Positions 26,518 to 36,009 of a stretch of 64,000 bases of DNA are shown piece after piece. The notes under the pieces are model-generated. The model was not told where the DNA came from, did no database searches, and saw only the letters and a list, made by a program, of their open reading frames with translations. The translations under genes and the position numbers were made by a program. This stretch comes from Nitrospira sp. (GTDB lineage: Bacteria > Nitrospirota > Nitrospiria > Nitrospirales > Nitrospiraceae): the NCBI GenBank assembly GCA_030123625.1, contig CP126121.1, positions 2,024,179-2,088,178 of the forward strand, written 5' to 3'. Position 1 is the first letter of the stretch; the number at the start of each line of letters is the position of its first letter.

Positions 26518-28630
26518 CCGACACCTCAATCGATATTCTGGATGGTTCTGGGGCGGAGTTGGTCGGCACACCCGGGGATCCCGGACAGGCAAGAGACGTA
26601 TCCAATGCCCGGCGGATGGCATACGCCAGCTCATGTAACGTAAGCGGTTTTAGGAGGCATTCCGTAACGCTCTGCGAACAGGTATCGTCCAGGTCAGGTA
26701 CGCCATTTGATCCGCTGCAGAGAATGACCGGGAAATCCGGTCGCAGTTGTCGACATTCCCGAGCCAGGCGATTTCCGCTCATTCCCGGCATCGTCCGGTC
26801 GGTGATCAACAAGTCGAACCGTTTGGGTTCGACTTGAAAGACTTCCAATGCTTCGGCAGCCGTCCTGCATACCACCGGATAGTAGCCGAGGAATTCCAAC
26901 ACTTCTCTTGCGAAACGCACCACGGAGTCTTCGTCATCGACGAATAAGATACACTCCTGTCCCCGGGGAAGCGGGTCGTCTGCCTGAGTCGTAGACGGAG
27001 CGCAAATCGGAAGAGCGGGTAGGTAGACCGATACCGTCGTACCGGCGCCGATGTGGCTCTCAACCATCAAGATACCGCCATGCGCCGTGACGATGTCGTA
27101 GACGACCGCTAGCCCAACGCTCTGCCTCTCGCTGACAGCCTTGGACGACACAAATGAGGCGACCAATCGACTGACTCTATCGGAATCCATGCCATCGCCT
27201 GTATCCTGAACGCTCAGGCAAACGTACGATCCAGCAGGGAGTCGTCCGGAAGGCAGAATCTGATCCGTTTCAAAGTGCCGGTTCTGAAGCTGAACCTCAA
27301 GGACTCCTCCCCTCTCCTTCATTGCACGAAGGGCGTGATCAACCAGATTGAAAATCATTTCATGCATCTGCACGGCATTGGCCAAAACAGGGTTGGTCGC
27401 ATGATTAACCTGCGCTCGGAGCTCAATCCACAAGGGGATCGTCGGACGAAGGAATCTGAGGGATTCTTTCGCCAAGGAATGGAGTAACAGCGGACATCGA
27501 TCTTGATCGTTGTGCCCACCGAAGGCCAACAACTGCTGGATCAGCTCACGAGATCTTTTTCCCGCCGCTATGACTTGTCTGATATGACGATGAGCCTTGC
27601 TCTCAGCAGGAATCAACGGGAGCGTCAACTCGCTGAAACCCAGTACAGCCGTAAGGCCATTATTCAGCTCATGTGCGATGCCACCGGCAAAGGTGCTGAT
27701 CGCTTCCATCCTCGCTGTCTCGCGCCGCCGGGCATCCATATTCTTACGATCCGTTACATCGACAACCGTCCCGAGTGTGCGCACCGGCTGCCCCGAAGAA
27801 CCATCACCATCAAACGAAGTCACGGAACGAAGACTGATATGGCGCACGCCGCCATCTGGTCTGACAAGACGGTGCTCGACCTCATACCGGCCATTGTCTG
27901 TGGCATCACGGGCTCGTTGGACCGTAGAGATGATCCGAACCCGATCGTCAGCGTGAACCAGTTCGAAGTAGCGCTGCCATGAAGCTGGCTCATCAAGACC
28001 GATACCACAGATGTCTCGTAGGATGGGTGACCAACAGAGGGAATCAGTTCGGTGGTCGAGTTCAAAGAACCCGACCTGTCCTGTCTGCACGGCAAGATTA
28101 AGTCGTGTCTCGCTATCTCGGAGCGCCTGCTCGGCCTGCCGACAAGCGGCGATGTCTGTGTTTGGAGTGCTATCAGACGCTTCTATGACAGGCCCCTGTT
28201 GTAACACTTCGTTCATTGTCCACACGATCGACGTCACTCGACTCAGGCGGTCTTTCACCGGTGACAGCGATACGTCATTCCAAAATGAAGTGCCGTTCTT
28301 ACGGTAATGGCACAACCGCACACGACAGGCCCATCCATCTTGGAGAGCCATCGCAAGTTTTTCCATGGAAGCCCGATCTGTATCCGGGCCGGTCAAGATC
28401 GATGTCGTTTGGCCGATCACCTCCTGTTCGGCATAGCCGGTCAGCAATAGGAAGGCGGGATTTGCATAGATGATGGGATGGTGAGACAACGTGGCATCCG
28501 TCACGAGCACGCTACAATTGGTCGCCGCGACGACGGTTGAATTCAGGACGTTCTCTTGGCGCTGCCGAATCAGTGCCCACAGAAAGAAGCTGAGGAACAG
28601 CAGCAACCCTAGGAAGAGACCAGCAACCAT
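26495..28630 (-). CDS. PAS-containing hybrid histidine kinase with atypical ATP-binding motifs
   Basis: A 711-residue protein with one N-terminal transmembrane helix (MVAGLFLGLLLFLSFFLWAL), a PAS domain (about 28-140, IIYANPAFLLLTGY), a second PAS with PAC (about 170-295), HisKA with His in FAGGIAHELNN (about 313), HATPase (about 415-535) and a C-terminal receiver (phosphoacceptor in LLITDRTMPG, about 600). The ATPase boxes depart from consensus: the N box reads FNLVDHALRAM (second Asn is His), G2 reads SVGLAV instead of GTGLGL, and the F box is weak. G1 (DTGDGM) is intact. The start at 28630 is supported by GGGAGG 6 nt upstream. It precedes and overlaps a receiver gene. Confidence 0.88.
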   Translation of the reverse strand: MVAGLFLGLLLFLSFFLWALIRQRQENVLNSTVVAATNCSVLVTDATLSHHPIIYANPAFLLLTGYAEQEVIGQTTSILTGPDTDRASMEKLAMALQDGWACRVRLCHYRKNGTSFWNDVSLSPVKDRLSRVTSIVWTMNEVLQQGPVIEASDSTPNTDIAACRQAEQALRDSETRLNLAVQTGQVGFFELDHRTDSLCWSPILRDICGIGLDEPASWQRYFELVHADDRVRIISTVQRARDATDNGRYEVEHRLVRPDGGVRHISLRSVTSFDGDGSSGQPVRTLGTVVDVTDRKNMDARRRETARMEAISTFAGGIAHELNNGLTAVLGFSELTLPLIPAESKAHRHIRQVIAAGKRSRELIQQLLAFGGHNDQDRCPLLLHSLAKESLRFLRPTIPLWIELRAQVNHATNPVLANAVQMHEMIFNLVDHALRAMKERGGVLEVQLQNRHFETDQILPSGRLPAGSYVCLSVQDTGDGMDSDRVSRLVASFVSSKAVSERQSVGLAVVYDIVTAHGGILMVESHIGAGTTVSVYLPALPICAPSTTQADDPLPRGQECILFVDDEDSVVRFAREVLEFLGYYPVVCRTAAEALEVFQVEPKRFDLLITDRTMPGMSGNRLARECRQLRPDFPVILCSGSNGVPDLDDTCSQSVTECLLKPLTLHELAYAIRRALDTSLACPGSPGVPTNSAPEPSRISIEVSDAVGPRG

Positions 28631-28778
28631 GCGGGACCTCCCGATGTGCAGATGAAGTAGTTAAGAATACGAACCAATTGACGTAACTTTACAGGAAAGG
28701 CAAGAGGAGAGCCCAGGTCTGATGGATAGCGCTAGGTTAGATTTTTGCACCTAAAGTAGTAGAGCCGAATGTTATCGC

Positions 28779-29435
28779 TCATCCTTGCCGTTTCACAAAA
28801 AAGGCGGCCGCCTGTGCGCGACGAGTAATGCGGAGCTTTTGAAATACGTTGGCCAAGTAATTCTTGACCGTCTTGTCGCTGAGGCCGAGCGCGACAGCGA
28901 TTTCCTTATTGGTCTTTCCCTCGGCGACCAGTGCGACGACTCGTTCTTCCTGAGAGGACAGTTGATCCGTCCCAGGAATGGACGGCAGATCGTGAATCCC
29001 CCTCAACCATCGCAGAGCGCGTTCGGTCACACTGGAGTCCAAAATCGACTGGCCGTTGGCAACCGAACGGATGGCTTCGAGTAATGCGGGTGAATCGATT
29101 TCTTTGAGGACATAGCCATGAGCGCCGGCGAGCACTGCGGCAAGAACGGAGTCATCGTCGGCATAGGACGTCAAGAAAATAACCCGTATCCCCGGAAGCG
29201 TCCCTAGAATTTCCCGACAGGCGTCGACCCCGGATCCGTCCGGCAGTCGGACATCCATCAAGATCACGTCGGGTTTCAATTTCTGCGCCTGTTGAATTGC
29301 ATCCGCCATGGTCCCTGCTTCACCTACAACGATGACTCCTTGAGTTTGGCCGAGCACCGTCCGTAATCCCACTCGAATGACTTCATGATCGTCGACAAGC
29401 ACGACTCGAATGGCTTGAGTTTTAGTTGTGAGCAT
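28779..29435 (-). CDS. NarL/FixJ-family response regulator (LuxR-type HTH)
   Basis: A 218-residue DNA-binding regulator. The N-terminal receiver has VVLVDDHEVIRVG, the phosphoacceptor in VILMDVRLPDGSG, the switch residue in VIFLTSYAD and Lys in YVLKEID. The C-terminal LuxR helix-turn-helix is LSSQEERVVALVAEGKTNKE with LGLSDKTVKNYLANVFQKL. AAGGAT lies 8 nt before the ATG. The gene overlaps the 3' end of the ten-PAS kinase by 14 nt, which identifies that HisKA_3-type kinase as its partner. The target genes are unknown. Confidence 0.93.
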   Translation of the reverse strand: MLTTKTQAIRVVLVDDHEVIRVGLRTVLGQTQGVIVVGEAGTMADAIQQAQKLKPDVILMDVRLPDGSGVDACREILGTLPGIRVIFLTSYADDDSVLAAVLAGAHGYVLKEIDSPALLEAIRSVANGQSILDSSVTERALRWLRGIHDLPSIPGTDQLSSQEERVVALVAEGKTNKEIAVALGLSDKTVKNYLANVFQKLRITRRAQAAAFFVKRQG

Positions 29436-32400
29436 AATGAGTATCCTTTGGAAGATCGAGGCAAATCCTCGTCCCCTTGTCAGGTTTTGATTGAATGGCG
29501 AACAAGCCGCGTATTTTTTGAGCCCGTGCCGCCATGTTGACTAATCCATGACCGACTCCCTGAACCGACCGTGTATTAAACCCAATGCCGTCATCCGTCA
29601 CGGCGAGGCGATCTGAGCGGATGAGGTCCCGGAGCGACACCGTGATCCGTTTAGCCCGACTATGGCGGAGCGCATTACTCAACCCTTCCCGTACGATGTT
29701 GATAATATGGAGCGCCTGTTCGGTGGAAAGCCGCCGTGCTGCCGCCTCATCGATTCTCACTCGGCATCTGGCGGAAGAGGAAGTGGACATCGTTTCGACC
29801 ATGGTACGCAGGGCGGCCGAGAAGTCTCCACCTTGCATCACTTGAGATTCGAGTCCGGCGATAAAATTCCTGACCTCCGTCATGACTTGGTTGAGTTGCC
29901 CGATGGCTTGATTTAATGTCGCCATGAATTTCTCCGCCACATGATCTTGTTGTTTCTTGATCAGCGGTTTACACGCTTCTAACCCCAGCCCGACTGCATA
30001 CAAGGATTGAAGAATACCATCGTGGAGGTCTTGACTGATCCGTTCCCGTTCTTGAAGTGCCGCGCTCAGGTCTCGCTCCCGCTGCAGGAGTATCTCTTCC
30101 ATTCGTTTACGCTCGGTGATATCGGTCGCGGTTCCGAGCACCATATGGACCCGCCCCTGGTCATCGAAAATCGGCCTCTTGACCGTTTGTAACCAGCGCG
30201 TCCTTCCTTCTGCATCGGTGATCCTCTCTTCCGGGATGAACCGATCCCTCCCGGAATGAATCACCTCAAGATCGCTCTTCCGAAAAGACTCCACCTCTTC
30301 CGCATTGGGATTGAAGTCAGCGTCTGATTTCCCAATTAAGCCTTCTACCGTAGAGCCATACCAATCTGCCACGGCTTTGTTGGCCATGGTAAAACATCCC
30401 TCACGGTCCTTGGCAAAAATCAGGTCGGGGTCCGTGTCAATGACCTGTCGCAAGAACGTATGGGACCGGTGGAGTTCGGCCTCCGCCCGCCTGCGTTCCC
30501 CAATATCCCTTAGGATTGCGCAGCCGTACTCCTTCCCATCATACTGCAGATAATTAAAGGTCACCTCCATCTCTAAGACAGTACCGGTTCGTGACCAATA
30601 CGTGGCTTCAAATGCCAACGCTCCCTGCTCCTTTAAGTAATTCCAATGTTCCGACCATCGTTCCACCGGAAAATTGGGATCGATGTCGTGCATAGTCATG
30701 GTCGTCAGGTCCTGCCATGCATACCCCAACATCCGGCATGCGGTATCATTGACGTTGAATATTCGGCCAGTCTGATCGACCCATAAGATCGCCTCTACTG
30801 CCTGATCCACTGAGAATTGGGTCAACCGCAGCGCTCGTTCCATCCGTTTGCTCTCTGTGACATCATCCCCAACCGTTACGCTACATGGCTTACCGTTCAA
30901 CTCAATGAGTTCCGACGACAACAGGCACTGGCGGATTTCTCCGCTCTTGCTCCGCAGGGTTACTTCCATGTTCCGGACAGATCCTACACGTTTCAACTGT
31001 TCGATGAAGCGAGCCCGTTCCTCCACTGAATGCCAGAGACCCATCTGTAACGTGGTATATCCCACAACTTCTTCTTTGCGATATCCAAATAACTGATATG
31101 CAGCATCATTGGCGTCCACGACTCGGCCAGAGTCCAGCTCGCTGACAACGACCGGATGGGGGCTGGCTCGGAACGCCTTCGCAAAACGCTCTTCACTGGC
31201 GCGTAGCGCCTCCTCCGCCTGTTTGCGCTCGGTAATATCGACTATGGCACCGATCAACCGAGTCAACCGTCCGTTCTGATCACGAACGCTATGGCATCGC
31301 ACATCGGTCCACACGATGGAGCCGCCTTTCTTGACCATGCGAAGTTCGCAGCGGCACATGTCCGCTGTTCCGTCCCGCATCCGTTCCCAATTGCTCATAG
31401 CGATTGGTCGATCGTCGGAAAAGACCAAGTTCAGCCAGGCATAAGGTTCGGGGGAAAGCTCATCCGGGGCATAACCAAAGATGGCTTTCAGATTGGCGTC
31501 TCCATAATGGTATTGGCTCTTTTCGATATCCATTTCCCACACACCCACTTTGCCGATAGCAGTGGCCCGCCCATAACGCTCCTCGCTCTCCCGCAATGCA
31601 ACTTCCACCCGCTTGCGCTCGGTGATGTCGTTGCCGATCGTCAGCAGACATCTTTTCCCCTTGAGGGTGATCAGGTCGACCGAGATGAGGAATTGGCGCA
31701 GGTCCCCATTCTTCATCCGCATCGACACTTCTCGGTTTCGGACTGATCCTTCGGATCGGAGGTGATCAATCAACTTGGCTCGTTCTTGAAGATCAGGCCA
31801 GACTCCGAGCATCAATGTGGTGTTTCCAATCACTTCTTCTCGGCAAAAACCGTACACCTTCAAACAGGCGTCGTTCACCTCGATGCAACGACCGGTTTCA
31901 AGCTCCGTGATCCCGATCAGATGAGGGCTTGCGCGGAAGGCTTTGGAGAATCGTTCCTCGCTTTCGCGCAGCGCCTCTTCCGCCTCCTTGCGTTCGGTGA
32001 TGTCGCGCATGAAACAATGGTGACCAAGGACACCGCCGGCAGACGGTTTGCTTATGACCATCAGGACCTGCTGAAAGAAGATGGAGCCGTCTTTTCTCAC
32101 AGCTCGGCATTCAAACTCTGCTTTCCCTTTTTCCAGTAACTGCTCATACGCTTGTTGGGCGATGCCTAGGTCTTCTGGATGCACGGTCGGCTCCCATGTT
32201 CGCCCGAGCAACTCGGATGGTTCGTACCCAAGCATCGCCGCGTAGGGCCGGTTCACCTCCAGATAACGGCCATCCAAGTCGACTCGGGCGATGCCCGGCA
32301 TGGCCTGGGCTAAGGCCAGGTTCATTTCCCGCACACAGTCTTCACCCCGCTTGCGCTCGGTGATGTCGGAGAACAAGCCGAGGATGGCCGGCTTGCCGTT

Positions 32401-33948
32401 CCAAGTGATCCGAGCTGCCTCGACCTGAACTGGAATCGGTGTTCCATCCATCTTCAGATACATTCGTTCCGCACTATGGACAGACACTCCGCCGGTCAGC
32501 AGGCGTTCCACATTCTTACGGACTTCTTGATGATAGTTCGGATGGATGAACTCAAATGTCGGCCGGTCGAGAATATCCTGAGCATCGTTCGCTCCCAGGA
32601 GGACGGCGCCCGTGTGGTTGATGTAGACTACCCGTCCTTCACTGAAGACGAACACACCGGATGGTGAAAGCTCGACCAAAGTCCTGTACCATTCTTCACT
32701 CTCCCGTATCGACTCTTCCATCCGTTTACGATCAGTAATATCGGAGTGTGAGCCGAGGAGACGAATCCTTCGGCCATCCGGTTCGAGCACGAAGGAGGCA
32801 CGCGCCTCGATCCATCGGTAAGTCCCATCCCTATGCCGCAGACGAAACTCCTGCCGATACTCTCCCTCGCGCTGAGAAACGTAGTCTCGTACATACGCCA
32901 CCGCCCTCTCGTGATCATCGGGGTGCAAATGTGTCGTCCATGTCTCAAATGAGTCTGCCATCTCCGTCGGCCCATAGCCGAGCTGATACTTCCACTCTTC
33001 GGATAAGACGACCTCGTTCGTTTCCGTATTCCAGTCCCATAACCCTGTACCGGACGCCTGGAGGGCTTGTCGGAGTTTTTCTTGTGCGGTCCGTAGCATC
33101 GCTTCCGCAAATTTCCGCTCGGTGATGTCACGTGAATTCACGATCACACGGCATCGTCGTTCCGGATCACAGATCGCCCGCCCGATTCCTTCGAAACTGC
33201 GCCATGAACCATCTTTGTGGCGAAAACGGAATTCGGCCATTTGAGGCGTTCCAGGTCGCTGGATAAGCAACTGAAACGTCTCGATCACAACAGGAAGATC
33301 CTCCAGATGAACGAACTCGAAGGCGATATGCCCATCGAGTTCGTGTTGTGCATACCCCAGCAATCGCTCAAATGATGGGCTTTCGAACTGGATTGCCCCG
33401 TCCGGATCGAGAACCGTAATAATATCGGAGGAATGCTCAATCAGCGCACGGAAGTGCTCTTCGCGTTGCTGCAGAGCGAGTTCCGTCCGCTTGCGATCAG
33501 TAATGTCCAAGGCCATCCCCAACATGCGAATGGGCTGACCGCTGCCATCACGCACAATCTCGCCGCGGCAATGAATCGTCCGTACTTCGCCCTCTGGGCG
33601 AACGATTCGGCATTCGATATCGTAGGTGGTCTTCCCTGCCAACGCGTCATCGATCGACGCCAGGACCCGATCATGGTCGTCCGGGAGTACGGCCGACACA
33701 AAACTGTCGAAGTTCATCTCTCGGGATCGGGGCTCATAGCCGAAGATTCGGTAGAGTTCATCCGACCATTCAGCCTCGCCGCTTGCGATATCCCAATTCC
33801 AACTCCCCAGATGAGCAAGAGCTTGTGCGGCATGCAAGTGACTAGTCCGTTCAAGCATGATTCGTTCCCGTTCGGCCAGTTCACGTGAGAGATCGGCTAC
33901 TTGCCTGCGCAGCAGATCTAATTCATGAAGGTGACTCGTAAGACTCAT
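29422..33948 (-). CDS. cytosolic sensor histidine kinase with ten PAS domains (NarX-type HisKA_3)
   Basis: A 1508-residue soluble kinase without a membrane helix. After a short coiled coil, ten successive PAS/PAC units of about 120-130 residues follow, nearly all ending in the DITERK-type signature (DITDRKR, DITERKF, DITDRKR, DITERKR, DITERKE, DITERKR, DITERKQ, DVTESKR, DIGERRR and DITERKR). The transmitter is of the HisKA_3 class, with phosphorylated His in RISQDLHDGILQSLY, and HATPase with REGLSNALRHS and DDGIGF. The PAS units are mostly divergent; the sixth and eighth are most alike (EERFSKAFRASPH versus EERFAKAFRASPH). The start at 33948 has AGGAG 7 nt upstream. It pairs with the overlapping NarL-type regulator. 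Confidence 0.93.
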   Translation of the reverse strand: MSLTSHLHELDLLRRQVADLSRELAERERIMLERTSHLHAAQALAHLGSWNWDIASGEAEWSDELYRIFGYEPRSREMNFDSFVSAVLPDDHDRVLASIDDALAGKTTYDIECRIVRPEGEVRTIHCRGEIVRDGSGQPIRMLGMALDITDRKRTELALQQREEHFRALIEHSSDIITVLDPDGAIQFESPSFERLLGYAQHELDGHIAFEFVHLEDLPVVIETFQLLIQRPGTPQMAEFRFRHKDGSWRSFEGIGRAICDPERRCRVIVNSRDITERKFAEAMLRTAQEKLRQALQASGTGLWDWNTETNEVVLSEEWKYQLGYGPTEMADSFETWTTHLHPDDHERAVAYVRDYVSQREGEYRQEFRLRHRDGTYRWIEARASFVLEPDGRRIRLLGSHSDITDRKRMEESIRESEEWYRTLVELSPSGVFVFSEGRVVYINHTGAVLLGANDAQDILDRPTFEFIHPNYHQEVRKNVERLLTGGVSVHSAERMYLKMDGTPIPVQVEAARITWNGKPAILGLFSDITERKRGEDCVREMNLALAQAMPGIARVDLDGRYLEVNRPYAAMLGYEPSELLGRTWEPTVHPEDLGIAQQAYEQLLEKGKAEFECRAVRKDGSIFFQQVLMVISKPSAGGVLGHHCFMRDITERKEAEEALRESEERFSKAFRASPHLIGITELETGRCIEVNDACLKVYGFCREEVIGNTTLMLGVWPDLQERAKLIDHLRSEGSVRNREVSMRMKNGDLRQFLISVDLITLKGKRCLLTIGNDITERKRVEVALRESEERYGRATAIGKVGVWEMDIEKSQYHYGDANLKAIFGYAPDELSPEPYAWLNLVFSDDRPIAMSNWERMRDGTADMCRCELRMVKKGGSIVWTDVRCHSVRDQNGRLTRLIGAIVDITERKQAEEALRASEERFAKAFRASPHPVVVSELDSGRVVDANDAAYQLFGYRKEEVVGYTTLQMGLWHSVEERARFIEQLKRVGSVRNMEVTLRSKSGEIRQCLLSSELIELNGKPCSVTVGDDVTESKRMERALRLTQFSVDQAVEAILWVDQTGRIFNVNDTACRMLGYAWQDLTTMTMHDIDPNFPVERWSEHWNYLKEQGALAFEATYWSRTGTVLEMEVTFNYLQYDGKEYGCAILRDIGERRRAEAELHRSHTFLRQVIDTDPDLIFAKDREGCFTMANKAVADWYGSTVEGLIGKSDADFNPNAEEVESFRKSDLEVIHSGRDRFIPEERITDAEGRTRWLQTVKRPIFDDQGRVHMVLGTATDITERKRMEEILLQRERDLSAALQERERISQDLHDGILQSLYAVGLGLEACKPLIKKQQDHVAEKFMATLNQAIGQLNQVMTEVRNFIAGLESQVMQGGDFSAALRTMVETMSTSSSARCRVRIDEAAARRLSTEQALHIINIVREGLSNALRHSRAKRITVSLRDLIRSDRLAVTDDGIGFNTRSVQGVGHGLVNMAARAQKIRGLFAIQSKPDKGTRICLDLPKDTHYAHN

Positions 33949-34185
33949 GATGAGGCTCCTTGGTAGGCGACATCGATCATACATCGAGGGCCGGTTCGGC
34001 TCATGAGAGCAACCATTTCATGAACCGATGATCGAGTCCGACTTTCCCCGGAAAAAGCTTTCGTCTTGGGCCGAAGTTATTGTTCCTAAGGAAAGCAGCA
34101 GTTTCCTATGAGAAATGAAGAAAAGTCTAGATCCAAATGGCCCGGAGATCTTTAGCGGGAAATCAGCAGAAGCTGGTTAGATCGA

Positions 34186-34269
34186 TGGTGCCGAAGGCGG
34201 GACTTGAACCCGCACGGCTTTCGCCACACGCCCCTCAAACGTGCGTGTCTGCCATTCCACCACTTCGGC
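34186..34269 (-). tRNA. tRNA-Leu (anticodon GAG)
   Basis: Class II cloverleaf with acceptor stem GCCGAAG/CTTCGGC, discriminator A and encoded CCA. The anticodon stem CACGT/GCGTG closes the loop TTGAGGG, giving GAG. A long variable arm (TGGCGAAAGCCGT region) and TTCAAGT loop are present. It reads CUC/CUU codons. Confidence 0.95.
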
Positions 34270-34464
34270 GCTCAGCAAGATGTGAACGAGCCTGCTACCT
34301 TGCGTTCTCGCATCACTAAATACTCAACGTACACACAGGTAGGTCTCAGGCTTTCGTCCGCTGCGGCCTTGTCACAGGCTTGTTTGACCATTCTGCCTTG
34401 CCTGCCTTGAGGCTCGATCAGCTATGAGGGCGAAGGAAGGCATTATAGGAGGAGGGTAAAATTC

Positions 34465-35202
34465 TTGTCAATCAATCGGTCGTCCGGTAAAATCGGCATC
34501 TCATTGTTGAGGCGCTCTTTCATGATACAAACAGACCAACGAGGTCTCTCTTCTTCCATTGCGGCATTTTTCGATGTCGACAATACTATTTTACCCGGTG
34601 AAGCGAGCGAAGTAAGATTTTTTCGCTGGCTGTGGCGACGCGGTGTCATCGGTTGGCCTGAAGCTCGCGACAGTGTGTCCTGGCTCATGCGACATCTCCC
34701 TACATTCTCGCTGCACCCTCTCCGCGAGCGGAAGCTGTACCTGGCCGGAAAACCTTCGCAAGTGATTCAACTGTTGGGTGAGGAGTTTTGTCGCGAGGAA
34801 TTATGCCCTCGTGTTTCTCCCGTCGCCATGCGGATGCTCGACGAACATCGCCGTGCCGGTCATGCCATCATTTTCGTGACAGGGTCCATCGATTTCCTGA
34901 TCGCCCCTGTCGCCGACGCGCTTCGAGCTGATCGATGTTTTGCGAGTCGGTTGGAGCAACAGAACGGCCTCTATACCGGGTTCCTTGTACCCCCCCTTCC
35001 TTATGGTGAGGGGAAACGCCGACTCATCGATCGGTTGACCCATGAACTGACGCTGGATCTGTCTCAATGCTATGCGTACGGAGACAGTCCCGGCGATCTC
35101 GACCTGCTCCGGGCCGTAGGTCATCCGACGGTGGTGAATCCGATTCGTGGCATGGCCTCCATCGCCCGACGCGAGAACTGGCCGATCGTCAAATGGCAAT
35201 GA
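34465..35202 (+). CDS. HAD-superfamily hydrolase (subfamily IB, SerB-like)
   Basis: A 245-residue phosphatase-fold protein. The nucleophile motif is FFDVDNTILPG (Asp-x-Asp), motif II is IIFVTGS, and motifs III/IV are KRRLIDRL with YGDSPGDLDLL. The helical cap between about residues 60 and 130 places it in HAD-IB, whose members dephosphorylate phosphoserine, lipids or similar substrates; the actual substrate is unknown. The TTG at 34465 is chosen because AGGAGGAGGG ends 8 nt upstream; the next ATG (34522) has no ribosome site. It lies downstream of tRNA-Leu on the other strand and 76 bp before queE. Confidence 0.87.
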   Translation: MSINRSSGKIGISLLRRSFMIQTDQRGLSSSIAAFFDVDNTILPGEASEVRFFRWLWRRGVIGWPEARDSVSWLMRHLPTFSLHPLRERKLYLAGKPSQVIQLLGEEFCREELCPRVSPVAMRMLDEHRRAGHAIIFVTGSIDFLIAPVADALRADRCFASRLEQQNGLYTGFLVPPLPYGEGKRRLIDRLTHELTLDLSQCYAYGDSPGDLDLLRAVGHPTVVNPIRGMASIARRENWPIVKWQ

Positions 35203-35278
35203 GCTGCTGCTTGTGATCGGATCAACCATTTCCCGGCGAATCATCCAATCGACTATTCGATAAGCCTACACACTACTC

Positions 35279-35914
35279 ATGCGCATCACCGAAGTTTTTC
35301 ATAGCGTTCAAGGGGAATCGACCTTTGCCGGCCTCCCCTGCGTGTTCGTGCGTCTGACCGGTTGTCCTCTGCGGTGCACCTGGTGCGATACGGAATATGC
35401 TTTCGTCGGCGGAACAGAACGGTCCATCGATGATATTCTCGACACGGTGCGATCCTATGGTTGTCGGTTGGTTGAAGTGACGGGAGGTGAACCGTTAGCC
35501 CAACCGGATACGGCCACGCTGTTGCGTCGGTTGTGCGAAGAAGGCTTCACGGTCCTCCTGGAAACAAGCGGAGCGGTGGATACCGCCATAGTTCACCCGT
35601 CGGTCCGTATTATTCTGGACGTGAAGTGCCCGGCAAGCGGCATGACGGAACGGACGCACTGGCCCAATGTCGAACGTTTACGGCCACAGGACGAAGCGAA
35701 ATTCGTCATTCAAGATCGGAGTGATTATGAATGGGCTAAAAACATGCTGGATCGCTTTCGGTTGGCCGATCGCTGCCCAGTCCTCTTTAGTCCTGTATTC
35801 GGTGCGCTGGATCCACAACAATTAGCCGAATGGATCCTGGCAGATCGACTGCCTATTCGCCTTCAGCTGCAGCTCCACAAGTATATCTGGGCACCCGATA
35901 TGCGGGGAGTGTGA
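35279..35914 (+). CDS. queE: 7-carboxy-7-deazaguanine synthase
   Basis: QueE is a radical SAM enzyme that converts 6-carboxytetrahydropterin to 7-carboxy-7-deazaguanine for queuosine synthesis. The 211-residue protein has the [4Fe-4S] motif CPLRCTWCDTEYAF (CxxxCxxC), the start signature FHSVQGESTFAGLPCVFVRL, and the SAM-binding VTGGEPLAQ. The remaining length fits the short QueE class. No other queuosine gene lies in the window. Confidence 0.92.
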   Translation: MRITEVFHSVQGESTFAGLPCVFVRLTGCPLRCTWCDTEYAFVGGTERSIDDILDTVRSYGCRLVEVTGGEPLAQPDTATLLRRLCEEGFTVLLETSGAVDTAIVHPSVRIILDVKCPASGMTERTHWPNVERLRPQDEAKFVIQDRSDYEWAKNMLDRFRLADRCPVLFSPVFGALDPQQLAEWILADRLPIRLQLQLHKYIWAPDMRGV

Positions 35915-36009
35915 AGGCCCTTCTCCGTCGATCGGGATGGCGTCATCATGATGACGCCCACCAATCGGCTGATGACGGTTGGTGATTGACACATCAAAAG
36001 GAGAATCGG

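Noticed and set aside
29422..33948. Repeated DITERK-coding segments considered as DNA repeats.
   Set aside because: The repetition is at protein level (PAS/PAC domain ends); the nucleotide copies have diverged and are not a mobile or CRISPR-like array.
34137..34319. A 60-codon frame containing MVPKAGLEPARLSP.
   Set aside because: It is antisense to tRNA-Leu(GAG); this peptide is a well-known spurious annotation.
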